Positions 15,595-23,773 of a stretch of 64,000 bases of DNA are shown in pieces. The stretch is from Nocardia sp. CC227C (GTDB lineage: Bacteria; Actinomycetota; Actinomycetes; Mycobacteriales; Mycobacteriaceae). The position numbers were made by a program, and so were the translations under genes. The notes beneath the pieces were generated by a model that did no database searches, was not told the DNA's origin, and worked only from the letters and a program-made list of their open reading frames with translations. Location: contig NZ_JASITE010000011.1 in the NCBI RefSeq assembly GCF_030767025.1, positions 1 to 64,000 of the forward strand, given 5' to 3'. The first letter of the stretch is position 1. Every line of letters starts with the position of its first letter.

Positions 15595-16596
15595 ATGTAC
15601 GCGGTGACTCTGGACGAATTCGGCGGCCCCGAGGTCATGCGGTGGGCGGAGGTTCCAGACCCGCCCGCGCCGGGGCCGGGCGAGGTGGCGATCGAGGTGG
15701 TGGCGGCCGGGGTCAACCGCGCGGATCTGCTCCAGCGGCAGGGGTTCTACCCGCCGCCGCCGGGAGCCAGCGAGATCATCGGGCTGGAGTGCTCCGGGGT
15801 GGTCGCGGAAGTCGGTGCGGGAGTGCGGGATCCGCGCCCCGGCGACCGGGTGTGCGCACTGCTCTCCGGTGGCGGCTACGCCGAACGCGTGGTGGTGCCC
15901 GCGACACAGGTGTTGCCGGTGCCGGAGGAGATGGATCTGGCCGCGGCGGCGGCGCTGCCGGAGGTCGCGGCCACGGTGTGGTCGAATCTGGTGATGCGGG
16001 CCGGGCTGCACGCCGGACAGTTGCTGCTGATTCACGGCGGCGGCAGCGGCATCGGGACCCATGCCATCCAGGTGGCGGTGAGCCGCGGGGCGCGCGTGGC
16101 GGTGACCGCCGGTTCGCGATTGAAACTGGACGCCTGCGCGGAATTGGGTGCGAGCATTCTGATCAATTACCGGGAGCAGGATTTCGTCGAGGCGCTGCGA
16201 GCGGAGGGCGCCGGCGCGGACATCATTCTCGATGTGATGGGCGCGTCCTATCTGTCCCGCAATATCGACGCTCTGGCCGAGGACGGGCAGCTGGTCGTCA
16301 TCGGCATGCAGGGCGGGGTGAAAGCCGAACTGAACCTGGGTGCACTGCTGGGCAAGCGCGGCACCGTTCACGCCACCAACCTGCGCCGCCGCCCCGCCAC
16401 CGGGCGCGGCTCCAAGGCCGAGATCATCGCCGAACTGCGGCGGCACCTCTGGCCCCTGGTCGCCGCGGGCACCGTGACGCCGGTCGTGCACGCCGAACTG
16501 CCGGTGACCGAGGCCGGCGAGGCCCACCGACTATTGGACTCCGACAAAACGGTCGGCAAGGTCATCCTCGCCATCGGCGAGGGTCACCGCGGCTGA
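15595..16596 (+). CDS. NADPH:quinone oxidoreductase (zinc-free MDR family)
   Basis: This 333-residue protein starts MYAVTLDEFGGPEVM at 15595. It has the medium-chain reductase pattern of zeta-crystallin-like quinone reductases: GVNRADLLQRQGFYPPPPGA (residues 37-56), the GLECSGVVAEVGAGV loop, no catalytic or structural zinc cysteines, LLIHGGGSGIGTHAIQVA for NADPH (143-160), and LLGKRGTVHATNLRRR near the end. It reduces quinones or enones with NADPH. Position next to the class-V aminotransferase-like gene matches Rv3777-Rv3778c in mycobacteria. Confidence 0.88.
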   Translation: MYAVTLDEFGGPEVMRWAEVPDPPAPGPGEVAIEVVAAGVNRADLLQRQGFYPPPPGASEIIGLECSGVVAEVGAGVRDPRPGDRVCALLSGGGYAERVVVPATQVLPVPEEMDLAAAAALPEVAATVWSNLVMRAGLHAGQLLLIHGGGSGIGTHAIQVAVSRGARVAVTAGSRLKLDACAELGASILINYREQDFVEALRAEGAGADIILDVMGASYLSRNIDALAEDGQLVVIGMQGGVKAELNLGALLGKRGTVHATNLRRRPATGRGSKAEIIAELRRHLWPLVAAGTVTPVVHAELPVTEAGEAHRLLDSDKTVGKVILAIGEGHRG

Positions 16597-16627
16597 GGTG
16601 TAATCGCCGCGGCCGGACATGCCGCCG

Positions 16628-17842
16628 CTAGGTGTCGAGCGCCGCGAGCGCGCGACCTAGCTGGTCGATCTCGAATCTGGTGGTGTACGGGGCCAGGCCG
16701 ATGGTGACCGCGCCGCCCTCGTCGTTCACGCCGAGGGCGTCGAGCAGGCGGCTGCCGCCGTGTGATCCGCTCAGGGTGCCGATGCGGGCGTCGGCCAGCT
16801 TGGCCGAGACCTTCTCGGCCTGCATGCCCGCGATGGTGAACGACACCGTGGGAATGCGGGTGGAGGCGCGGCCGATGACGGTGAGGTTGGGGACGGTGTC
16901 CAGGGTTTCCATGAGGTGCTCGAAGAGCTGGTCGTGGTAGTCCTGCAGGGAGGTGATCGACATCTCCAGGCGTTCGCGGCGGGTGCCGGTGGCGCGCTCG
17001 TCCAGGCTGGCCAGGTAGTCGATGGAGGTCGTCAGCCCGGCGAGCAGGGCGTACTGGTGGCCGCCGACCTCCAGCCGTTCCGCGCCCTTGGCGTAGGGGT
17101 TGAGCGACATGGAGGGGATGCGGTCCAGGAAGGCCGGGTCGCGGAACACCAGCGCGCCGATCTGCGGGCCGCCCCAGGCCGGGGCGCTCAGCGCGACGAC
17201 GTCGGCATTCAGTTCGTCGATGTCGATGAGCGCGTACGGGGCCGCGCCGAAGCAGTCGGCCACCAGCAGGCCGCCCACCTCGTGCACCCGGTCCGCCGCC
17301 ACCCGCACCGCCGGGGCCGAGCCCACGATCGGTGACGCCGCGGTCAGAGCGACCAGGCGGGCGGTGGGTCCGATCAGTTCCTCGAACTGCCACGCGGGCA
17401 TCTCACAGGTCTCGATCTCCACTTCCGCCCAGCGCACGTGCGCGCCGTACCGATTGGCGATCCGCAGCCACGGCGCGACATTGGCCTCGTCGTCCAGACG
17501 CGACAGCACGATCCCGGTGCCCAGCCCCAGCCGGGAACTCAGCGACTCGGCCAGCCAGGCCAGCAGCACCGCCCGGTCCGGGCCGAGCACCACGCCCGCC
17601 GGATCGCCGCCCACCAGGTCCGCGACGGCCTCGCGGGCGGCCTCCAGGATGGCGGCGCTGCGCTTGGCCGCGCCGTGCCGGTTGGTGTGCGAGAAGGCGG
17701 AGGTCCGGAAACCTGTTGATACGGCCCGCGATACCGAATCCGGGACCAGCATGCCGGCTTGCGGGTCGAAATGGATCCAGCCGTCGCCCAGGGACGGTAT
17801 GAGGCCCCGCACCCTTGCGACGTCGTAAGTCATGCAGGCCAC
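16628..17842 (-). CDS. Class-V aminotransferase / cysteine desulfurase-like protein lacking the PLP lysine
   Basis: A 404-residue protein with the overall layout of SufS/Csd-like fold-type I proteins (Rv3778c-like). It has an N-terminal FDPQAGMLVPDSV, SFSHTNRHG-type loop, the Asp that normally binds the PLP pyridine N (VADCFGAAP, Asp196) and YALIDIDELNADVVALSAP. In the usual SxxKxxGP signature the lysine that binds PLP is replaced: residues 219-226 read SAPAWGGP, with Ala222 at the Lys position. No alternative nearby Lys fits. The protein is therefore probably not a normal PLP enzyme, although the rest of the fold is intact. It is convergent with the quinone oxidoreductase gene. Confidence 0.8.
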   Translation of the reverse strand: MACMTYDVARVRGLIPSLGDGWIHFDPQAGMLVPDSVSRAVSTGFRTSAFSHTNRHGAAKRSAAILEAAREAVADLVGGDPAGVVLGPDRAVLLAWLAESLSSRLGLGTGIVLSRLDDEANVAPWLRIANRYGAHVRWAEVEIETCEMPAWQFEELIGPTARLVALTAASPIVGSAPAVRVAADRVHEVGGLLVADCFGAAPYALIDIDELNADVVALSAPAWGGPQIGALVFRDPAFLDRIPSMSLNPYAKGAERLEVGGHQYALLAGLTTSIDYLASLDERATGTRRERLEMSITSLQDYHDQLFEHLMETLDTVPNLTVIGRASTRIPTVSFTIAGMQAEKVSAKLADARIGTLSGSHGGSRLLDALGVNDEGGAVTIGLAPYTTRFEIDQLGRALAALDT

Positions 17843-17943
17843 TCTAAAGGCAGTTGCCAGACCGGCGTAACCGTGTTGCTGTGTTCGACTCCCGTCGGCG
17901 GGTGCCTTAGCGCGTTCGACCGGGAGACGGCAGGATAGGGATT

Positions 17944-18540
17944 ATGACGCAATCGGACGGGACACCGGATTCCATTGTCGTGATTGGTCCCGAGGGCCGA
18001 CCGTTGATCATTCCGGCGAGCGCGCAATCGGGTTCGACCGGCGACGAAGCGCTCACCGGCGATGTGATGGGCGACGACAAACCAGACGAATCCGACGAAA
18101 AAGAAGAGTCGCTCGCGGATATGGTCGAGCAGCCGGCGAAGGTCATGCGCATCGGCACCATGATCAAACAGCTACTCGAGGAGGTCCGCCACGCGCCGTT
18201 GGACGACGCCAGCCGCACCCGCCTGGCCGAGATCCACCGCACCTCCATCCAGGAGCTCGAGCAGGGCCTCGCCCCGGAGCTGCGCGACGAGTTGGAACGC
18301 CTCGCCCTCCCCTTCAGCGACGAGACGGTCCCCTCGGACGCCGAGCTCCGCATCGCCCAGGCCCAACTGGTCGGCTGGCTGGAAGGCCTGTTCCACGGCA
18401 TCCAAACCGCCCTCTTCGCCCAGCAGATGGCCGCCCGAGCCCAACTCGAGCAAATGCGCCAACTCCCCCCGGGCACCCACACCGCCGACCCCCGCCACCC
18501 CGGCGGCGGCGTCACCGGCGGCAGCGGGCAGTACCTCTGA
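17944..18540 (+). CDS. bpa: Bacterial proteasome activator
   Basis: A 198-residue protein like Rv3780. It has a short N-terminal segment with SIVVIGPEGRPLIIP, an acidic disordered stretch (residues 40-60), and a helical core (SLADMVEQPAKVMRIGTMI through ALFAQQMAARAQLEQMRQ, about 55-172). A Gly-rich tail ends in GQYL, the C-terminal gate-opening motif that docks into the 20S proteasome alpha ring. Bpa activates degradation without ATP, forming a dodecameric ring. Its presence implies a proteasome in this organism. The same neighbourhood (before wzm/wzt/glfT1) is kept in mycobacteria. Confidence 0.93.
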   Translation: MTQSDGTPDSIVVIGPEGRPLIIPASAQSGSTGDEALTGDVMGDDKPDESDEKEESLADMVEQPAKVMRIGTMIKQLLEEVRHAPLDDASRTRLAEIHRTSIQELEQGLAPELRDELERLALPFSDETVPSDAELRIAQAQLVGWLEGLFHGIQTALFAQQMAARAQLEQMRQLPPGTHTADPRHPGGGVTGGSGQYL

Positions 18541-18576
18541 CCGAAGATCTCTGACCGAAGATCTCTGACCGAAGCA
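18535..18576 (+). repeat. Three 14-bp tandem repeats over the bpa stop codon
   Basis: CTCTGACCGAAGAT occurs in tandem at 18535, 18549 and, with a changed end, 18563. The first copy contains the bpa TGA. The rest of the 244-base gap before the permease gene shows nothing else clear. Confidence 0.75.
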
Positions 18577-18784
18577 CATCGCAGGTTGGGAGCGCCAGCG
18601 CTCCCAACCCAGAATCCAGAAACACCCCCCGACCGCCGAACGCAACAACCGATCTCGCAAGATGCGGGTAACTCCCCGGGTACGCCCACAATGGATCCGG
18701 CTCGCAACGCAGGCACGGATGCACATCCCCCAACGGCTGACAGCCGTCCGCTGAAGATTCGGGGAGGCGGTACAGTCGGGTGCT

Positions 18785-19678
18785 GTGCCAGCTGCTGCTC
18801 CCACCGACTCGGCGACGCTCGAGGCGCCCGCCGCCGACTCCCCGGTGCCGCTAGTGTCGGACTCCCAGTCGTTCCGCCGTGCATTCAAGGACTTCCGCGG
18901 GGGCTTCTCCCAGCGCGAATTGTGGCTGTCGCTGGGTTGGCAGGACATCAAGCAGCGCTACCGCAGATCGGTGCTGGGGCCGTTCTGGATCACCATCGCC
19001 ACCGGCCTGCAGGCGGCGGCCATGGGCATTCTCTACTCCACCCTGCTGGATCAGCCGCTGCGCGAGTATCTGCCCTATGTGACGGTCGGCCTCATCGTGT
19101 GGGGTGTGATCTCGGCCAGCATCCTCGAGGGCTCGGATGTGTTCATCGCCAACGAGGGACTGATCAAGCAGCTGCCCTCGGCGTTGAGCGTGCACGTGTA
19201 CCGCCTGGTGTGGCGGCAGTTCCTGTTCTTCATCCACAACGCCGGCATCTACATCCTGATGCTGGTGTTGTTCGGCGTGTGGCGGAATCTGGAATGGACC
19301 GTCCTGCTGGCGATTCCGGGGATCGTGATGCTGTTCCTGAACGCCATGTGGGTGACCATCTTCTTCGGCATCTTCAGCACCCGCTATCGCGATATCGCGC
19401 CGATCCTCGGCAGCACCACGCTCATGCTGTTCGTGCTCACCCCGGTCATGTGGACCACCAAGGCGCTGCACGATCAGGGTGGCGCGGTGAGCGAGCGCGC
19501 GAAACTGGTCGAGTTGGTGCCGACGTATCACTACCTGGAGATCGTGCGCGCCCCGCTGCTGGGCGACCCGATCTATCTGCGCAGCTGGATCGTGGTGGCG
19601 GCCATCACCGTCCTCGGCTGGGCGGCGGCGATACTGGCTATGAAGCAATTCCGTTCCCGCGTCCCGTACTGGGTGTGA
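18785..19678 (+). CDS. wzm: ABC transporter permease for lipid-linked galactan export (Wzm type)
   Basis: A 297-residue protein from the GTG at 18785. A soluble N-terminus leads into the amphipathic WLSLGWQDIKQRYRRSVLGP gate-helix region typical of polysaccharide ABC permeases, then six membrane spans. Between them are GSDVFIANEGLIKQLPS and the FFGIFSTRYRDIAPILG loop, another family hallmark. With the ATPase encoded next it would flip the decaprenyl-linked galactan (or a precursor) across the membrane, as Rv3783/Rv3781 do. The gene order wzm-wzt-glfT1 with six bases and then four overlapping bases between genes indicates one operon. Confidence 0.9.
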   Translation: MPAAAPTDSATLEAPAADSPVPLVSDSQSFRRAFKDFRGGFSQRELWLSLGWQDIKQRYRRSVLGPFWITIATGLQAAAMGILYSTLLDQPLREYLPYVTVGLIVWGVISASILEGSDVFIANEGLIKQLPSALSVHVYRLVWRQFLFFIHNAGIYILMLVLFGVWRNLEWTVLLAIPGIVMLFLNAMWVTIFFGIFSTRYRDIAPILGSTTLMLFVLTPVMWTTKALHDQGGAVSERAKLVELVPTYHYLEIVRAPLLGDPIYLRSWIVVAAITVLGWAAAILAMKQFRSRVPYWV

Positions 19679-19684
19679 AGGCCG

Positions 19685-20557
19685 ATGATGACAGCATCGA
19701 GTAGTGATTCCATGAGCGGCGGCCGGGGCTCGGATGAGCCGGAGCAGGTGAGCATCGAGACCCGGAACGCGTGGGTGGAGTTCCCGATCTTCGACGCCAA
19801 GTCGCGGTCGCTGAAGAAGGCGTTCCTGGGCAAGGCGGGCGGCGCGATCGGGCGCAACCAGTCCGATGTGGTGGTCGTGGAGGCGCTGCGCGACATCTCG
19901 CTCTCCTTGAAGGAGGGCGACAAGGTCGGCCTGGTCGGCCACAACGGCGCGGGCAAATCGACGCTGCTGCGGCTGCTTTCGGGCATCTACGAACCGAGTC
20001 GCGGCAGTGCGCGCATTCGCGGCCGCGTCGCGCCGGTCTTCGATCTCGGCGTGGGCATGGATCCGGAGATCTCCGGGTACGACAACATCATCATTCGCGG
20101 CCTGTTCCTCGGGCAGACCCGCAAGCAGATGCTCGCCAAGATCGACGAGATCGCCGAATTCACCGAGCTGGGTGACTATTTGGAGATGCCGCTGCGCACC
20201 TACTCCACCGGTATGCGGGTGCGCTTGGCGATGGGTGTGGTCACCTCCATCGACCCGGAAATCCTGCTGCTGGACGAGGGTATCGGCGCGGTCGACGCGG
20301 AATTCATGAAGAAGGCGCGGGTGCGCCTCCAAGAACTCGTTTCACGTTCGGGCATCCTGGTATTCGCCAGTCATTCGAACGAATTTCTTGCCCAGTTGTG
20401 CGATTCGGCATTGTGGATCGACCACGGGCATGTTCGGATGCACGGCGGAATCGAAGAAGTGGTGCGCGCCTACGAGGGCGACGAAGCCGGGGATCATGTG
20501 GCGCATGTGCTGCGTGAGCTGCAACGCGAGCGTGAGATGGAGCGAAATTCCGCATGA
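19685..20557 (+). CDS. wzt: ABC transporter ATPase for lipid-linked galactan export (Wzt type)
   Basis: A 290-residue ATP-binding protein. Walker A is GHNGAGKSTLLRLLSG (about residues 79-94), the Q/H region is FDLGVGMDPEISGYDN, the ABC signature is YSTGMRVRLAMG, and Walker B is EILLLDEGIGAVD. The unusual signature loop is that of polysaccharide/teichoic-acid exporters. There is no C-terminal carbohydrate-binding domain, so glycan recognition must reside elsewhere, as in mycobacterial Rv3781. It pairs with the permease upstream. The stop overlaps the glfT1 ATG (ATGA), showing translational coupling. Confidence 0.9.
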   Translation: MMTASSSDSMSGGRGSDEPEQVSIETRNAWVEFPIFDAKSRSLKKAFLGKAGGAIGRNQSDVVVVEALRDISLSLKEGDKVGLVGHNGAGKSTLLRLLSGIYEPSRGSARIRGRVAPVFDLGVGMDPEISGYDNIIIRGLFLGQTRKQMLAKIDEIAEFTELGDYLEMPLRTYSTGMRVRLAMGVVTSIDPEILLLDEGIGAVDAEFMKKARVRLQELVSRSGILVFASHSNEFLAQLCDSALWIDHGHVRMHGGIEEVVRAYEGDEAGDHVAHVLRELQREREMERNSA

Positions 20558-21480
20558 CCGATCAGCATTCGCCGATCTACGACGGTGCCAGGATCATCGC
20601 GGTGGTGGTCACCCACAAACGCCGCGAGCTGCTCGCCGAATCCTTGAAGGTGCTGAGCGCGCAGACCCGTCCCATCGATCACCTGATCGTGGTGGACAAC
20701 GGCAACGAACCCGAGGTCGGCGAGCTGGTGCGGGAGCAGCCCATCGAGACCACCTACCTGGGCTCGGAACACAATCTGGGCGGTGCGGGCGGTTTCGCGC
20801 TCGGCATTCTGCATGCGCTCACCATGGGCGCGGACTGGGTGTGGCTGGCCGACGACGACGGGCGGCCCGAGGGTCCGGAGGTGCTCGAGACGCTGTTCGA
20901 CTGCGCCGAGCGCCACAATCTGGTCGAGGTGTCGCCGGTGGTGGCCGATATCGACGAGCCGGATCGGCTGGCGTTCCCGCTGCGCCGCGGCCTGGTGTGG
21001 CGGCGGCTGCGCTCCGAGCTCGGTGACGAGGACTTCCTGCCGGGCATCGCCTCGCTGTTCAACGGCGCGCTGGTCTCCGCGGAGGCCGTGGATGTGATCG
21101 GCGTGCCGGATCTGCGGTTGTTCGTGCGTGGCGACGAGGTGGAGGTGCATCGGCGGCTGGTGCGCTCGGGCCTGCCGTTCGGCACCTGCTTGCAGACCGC
21201 CTATCTGCACCCCAACGGGTCGGCGGAGTTCAAGCCGATTCTCGGCGGGCGCATGCACACCCAGTATCCGGACGATCCGGTGAAGCGGTTCTTCACCTAC
21301 CGCAATCGCGGCTATCTGATGTCGCAGCCGGGTATGCGCAAGCTGCTGCCGCAGGAGGTGGCGCGGTTCGGGTGGTTCTTCCTGATTCAGCAGAAGGATC
21401 CGGCCGGGCTCATGGAGTGGCTGCGGTTGCAGCGGCTGGGCCGCCGCGAACAGTTCCACAAGCCGACACCGGAGAAATAG
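20554..21480 (+). CDS. glfT1: Galactofuranosyltransferase GlfT1
   Basis: A 308-residue GT-A-fold GT2 enzyme. The N-terminal strand IIAVVVTHKRRELLAESLK begins the nucleotide-binding domain, YLGSEHNLGGAGGFALGI binds UDP-Galf, and WLADDDGRPEG (around residue 108) carries the metal-binding Asp cluster. A typical helical C-terminus with FFTYRNRGYLMSQPG follows. GlfT1 adds the first galactofuranose residues to the decaprenyl-PP-GlcNAc-Rha acceptor on the cytosolic face; GlfT2 (23774-25678) then polymerises. It is coupled to the Wzt gene, and transfer and export are thus made together. Confidence 0.92.
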   Translation: MTDQHSPIYDGARIIAVVVTHKRRELLAESLKVLSAQTRPIDHLIVVDNGNEPEVGELVREQPIETTYLGSEHNLGGAGGFALGILHALTMGADWVWLADDDGRPEGPEVLETLFDCAERHNLVEVSPVVADIDEPDRLAFPLRRGLVWRRLRSELGDEDFLPGIASLFNGALVSAEAVDVIGVPDLRLFVRGDEVEVHRRLVRSGLPFGTCLQTAYLHPNGSAEFKPILGGRMHTQYPDDPVKRFFTYRNRGYLMSQPGMRKLLPQEVARFGWFFLIQQKDPAGLMEWLRLQRLGRREQFHKPTPEK

Positions 21481-21543
21481 CGGGGCACGCTGAGCGGTAC
21501 GCCCGGGGCCGCTGTCGGCCTGCGGGTTCTCTCCGCTGGCACC

Positions 21544-21567
21544 ACTATGCACCTAGTTGCATATAGT
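21544..21567. promoter_or_regulatory. Inverted repeat upstream of the SDR gene
   Basis: ACTATGCA faces TGCATATAGT across a short centre in the otherwise gene-free 192 bases between glfT1 and the SDR gene. It is a candidate operator. Its regulator is unknown. Confidence 0.4.
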
Positions 21568-21672
21568 CCGACGGTGGCTTAGTGTCCGATTCGGCAGGTT
21601 TTCACCCCGTTCGCGTGCCGACGCGCGGATGATCGGAAGCGGGGCGAAGGCAGACGAACAGGAGTGGTACCC

Positions 21673-22521
21673 ATGACGGACGCTGCGAAGCCGCTGGCCG
21701 GCAAGACCATGATCATGTCGGGTGGCAGCCGCGGGATCGGGCTGGAGATCGCCCGGCGGGCGGCGGCGGACGGGGCGAACATCACGCTCATCGCCAAGAC
21801 CGATACGCCGCACCCGAAGCTGCCGGGCACCATCCACACCGCGGCGGCGGAGCTGGAGCACGCGGGCGGGCAGGTACTCAAGTTCGTGGGCGACGTGCGC
21901 GACGACGAGGCGGTGGCCGAGGCGGTCCAGCTCACCACGCAGCGCTTCGGCGGCATCGACATGGTGGTCAACAATGCCTCGGCCATCGACCTGTCGCCCA
22001 CCGAGGTGCTGCCCATGAAGAAGTACGACCTCATGCAGGACATCAACTGCCGGGGCAGTTTCCTGCTCTCCAAACTGTGCATCCCGGCGCTGAAGGATTC
22101 CGCCGAGGCGGGCCGCGACCCGCACATCCTCACCCTGTCCCCACCGCTCAACCTGGACCCGAAGTGGGCGGGCGGCTCGCTCGGCTACACCATCGCCAAG
22201 TACGGCATGTCGCTCACCACGCTGGGTTTGGCCGAGGAGCTGCGCAAATACGGCATCGGGGTGAACTCGCTGTGGCCGCGCACCACCATCGCCACCGCGG
22301 CGGTGAAGAATCTGCTCGGCGGGGAACAGATGATCGCCACCTCCCGCACCCCGGACATCTACGCCGACGCGGCCTATCTGGTACTCACCTCACCCGCCAA
22401 GGACACCACCGGCAATTTCTTCATCGACGACGAGGTGCTGGCGGCACACGGGATCACGGATCTGGACAAGTACCGCGTGGTGCCGGGCGACGGGCCGTTG
22501 ACCACCGATCTGTTCCTGTGA
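21673..22521 (+). CDS. Short-chain dehydrogenase/reductase (HSDL2-like)
   Basis: AGGAG at 21660 precedes the ATG at 21673, which gives 282 residues. The Rossmann fold is clear: MIMSGGSRGIGLEIARRAA (NADP binding), the GDVRDDEAV segment, and VNNASAIDLSP. The catalytic Tyr/Lys are in YTIAKYGMSLTTL; the usual Ser region reads ILTLSPPLNLDP, as in HSDL2-type SDRs. Members often act on fatty-acyl or steroid substrates, but the substrate is not determined. The gene stands alone, followed convergently by the SRPBCC-like gene. Confidence 0.85.
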   Translation: MTDAAKPLAGKTMIMSGGSRGIGLEIARRAAADGANITLIAKTDTPHPKLPGTIHTAAAELEHAGGQVLKFVGDVRDDEAVAEAVQLTTQRFGGIDMVVNNASAIDLSPTEVLPMKKYDLMQDINCRGSFLLSKLCIPALKDSAEAGRDPHILTLSPPLNLDPKWAGGSLGYTIAKYGMSLTTLGLAEELRKYGIGVNSLWPRTTIATAAVKNLLGGEQMIATSRTPDIYADAAYLVLTSPAKDTTGNFFIDDEVLAAHGITDLDKYRVVPGDGPLTTDLFL

Positions 22522-22538
22522 ACGACATCGCTCGGGTG

Positions 22539-22916
22539 TCATGACTCGGCGGCCGCGGCCGCGGTGCGACGCAGCAGTCGTCGCACGACGAAGGCGTGTG
22601 CGCCGGTCCCGACGACCAGGGCGCGGTAGATCTTTCCGATGACGCCGTGGAATTCGGCCCGGCTCTCGGCGGTGAGCCGGGTGCGGTGCGTGTCCACCGC
22701 CTCCAGCCGCCAGGTGATGCCGTAGCGGGTGATCCGATTCGCGCCGGTGAGCGTCAAACGCCGGGGCGGGTCGGCCTCGTCGAGCACGAATCCGTGCGGC
22801 AGTGTGCTGAGATCGTCGGGGTCGCCACCGCTCGAGCGCAGCAGGGCCGCCCATGTTCGCGCACGATCGGCGGCGACTATCCTGGAATGCTGATCAATAT
22901 AGGGCAAGCGCTCCAT
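22539..22916 (-). CDS. SRPBCC/START-like protein
   Basis: About 125 residues from the ATG at 22916 (MERLPYIDQHSRIVAADRAR). The pattern resembles polyketide-cyclase-like helix-grip proteins: a first strand DQHSRIVAADRARTWAALL, central strands RLTLTGANRITRYGITWRLE and TRLTAESRAEFH, and a C-terminal helix IYRALVVGTGAHAFVVRRLL. Such folds bind hydrophobic ligands. The specific ligand is unknown. It is divergent from a TetR gene with only 21 bases between start codons, so the TetR protein is a likely regulator and one or both transcripts may be leaderless. Confidence 0.6.
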   Translation of the reverse strand: MERLPYIDQHSRIVAADRARTWAALLRSSGGDPDDLSTLPHGFVLDEADPPRRLTLTGANRITRYGITWRLEAVDTHRTRLTAESRAEFHGVIGKIYRALVVGTGAHAFVVRRLLRRTAAAAAES

Positions 22917-22937
22917 ATAAAAGGACTGTACTAGTTC

Positions 22938-23528
22938 ATGGCACCTCCCCGGAAGCACGACACCGACGTGATCCTCGACGCAGCTCGCGCGCTCGTGCTG
23001 CGTGACGGCCCGCGCGCGGCCTCGGTGGCCGCCATCGCCGAGGCCAGCGGCGCGCCCGTGGGCACCCTCTACCACCGCTTCGGCAATAGAAACGGGGTTC
23101 TCACCGCCGCGTGGATCCGCGCGCTGGAGCGCTTCCAGACCCGGGTGCTCGAAGCCGCCGACGTGGACGATCCGATCGAAGCGGCGGTCGCCATGTGCGC
23201 CGCCTCCGTCGCCTTCGGCCGCGAGTCCCTCGACGATGCCCGCCTGCTACTCGAAGTGCGACCCAGCGACCTGCTCGACGGCGCTCCCGACACCGCGTTC
23301 GGCGACCGCCTCGACACCATGAACGAACCGCTCATCGAGCACCTGCACCGCATCGCCCACGGCATCTACGGCAGCGACGGCCCCCGCGAACTCGACGCGG
23401 TGGCCCGCGCCATCGTCGACCTGCCCTACGCCGCCATTCGCAGGCACGCCCACGCCGACGGCCTGCCCGACTGGCTCGAAACCGATCTGCCGTCGGCCAC
23501 CCGCGCATTGCTCACCGCCGCGCGTTGA
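22938..23528 (+). CDS. TetR-family transcriptional regulator
   Basis: This 196-residue protein has an N-terminal helix-turn-helix: VILDAARALVLRDGPRAASV, then IAEASGAPVGTLYHRFGNRN (residues 35-54), the usual TetR recognition region. The C-terminal ligand domain (60-190) is helical and diverse. The gene faces the SRPBCC-like gene across 21 bases, which suggests local control of that gene. The inducer is unknown. Confidence 0.88.
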   Translation: MAPPRKHDTDVILDAARALVLRDGPRAASVAAIAEASGAPVGTLYHRFGNRNGVLTAAWIRALERFQTRVLEAADVDDPIEAAVAMCAASVAFGRESLDDARLLLEVRPSDLLDGAPDTAFGDRLDTMNEPLIEHLHRIAHGIYGSDGPRELDAVARAIVDLPYAAIRRHAHADGLPDWLETDLPSATRALLTAAR

Positions 23529-23702
23529 GCGTGACGGTGGCCCGGGGAAGGGCTAACGGCAGTGTGCACAACGACCGGCGAAACCGGTGACCGTCTCCGC
23601 GGAATCGGCGGTCGTCCGCGAAATGCGGTTGAAGGTTCGCGGCGGGCGTGGCAGATTCGAAGAGTCGAAGCGTCGCCGGACCGCTGTGGGGGCGGTCCCG
23701 CG

Positions 23703-23746
23703 AAAAACGAAGCGGCCGTGCCTGTTCGGGCACGGCCGCTTTGCTT
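23703..23746. terminator. Bidirectional terminator between tetR and glfT2
   Basis: A perfect 13-bp stem (23710-23722 with 23729-23741) encloses a 6-base loop. It has an A-run on the left (GAAAAACG) and T-rich sequence on the right, so it can serve both converging transcripts. The rest of the 245-base gap is empty. Confidence 0.85.
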
Positions 23747-23773
23747 TCGGCACTGCCGGGAATCGGAGCCGCG

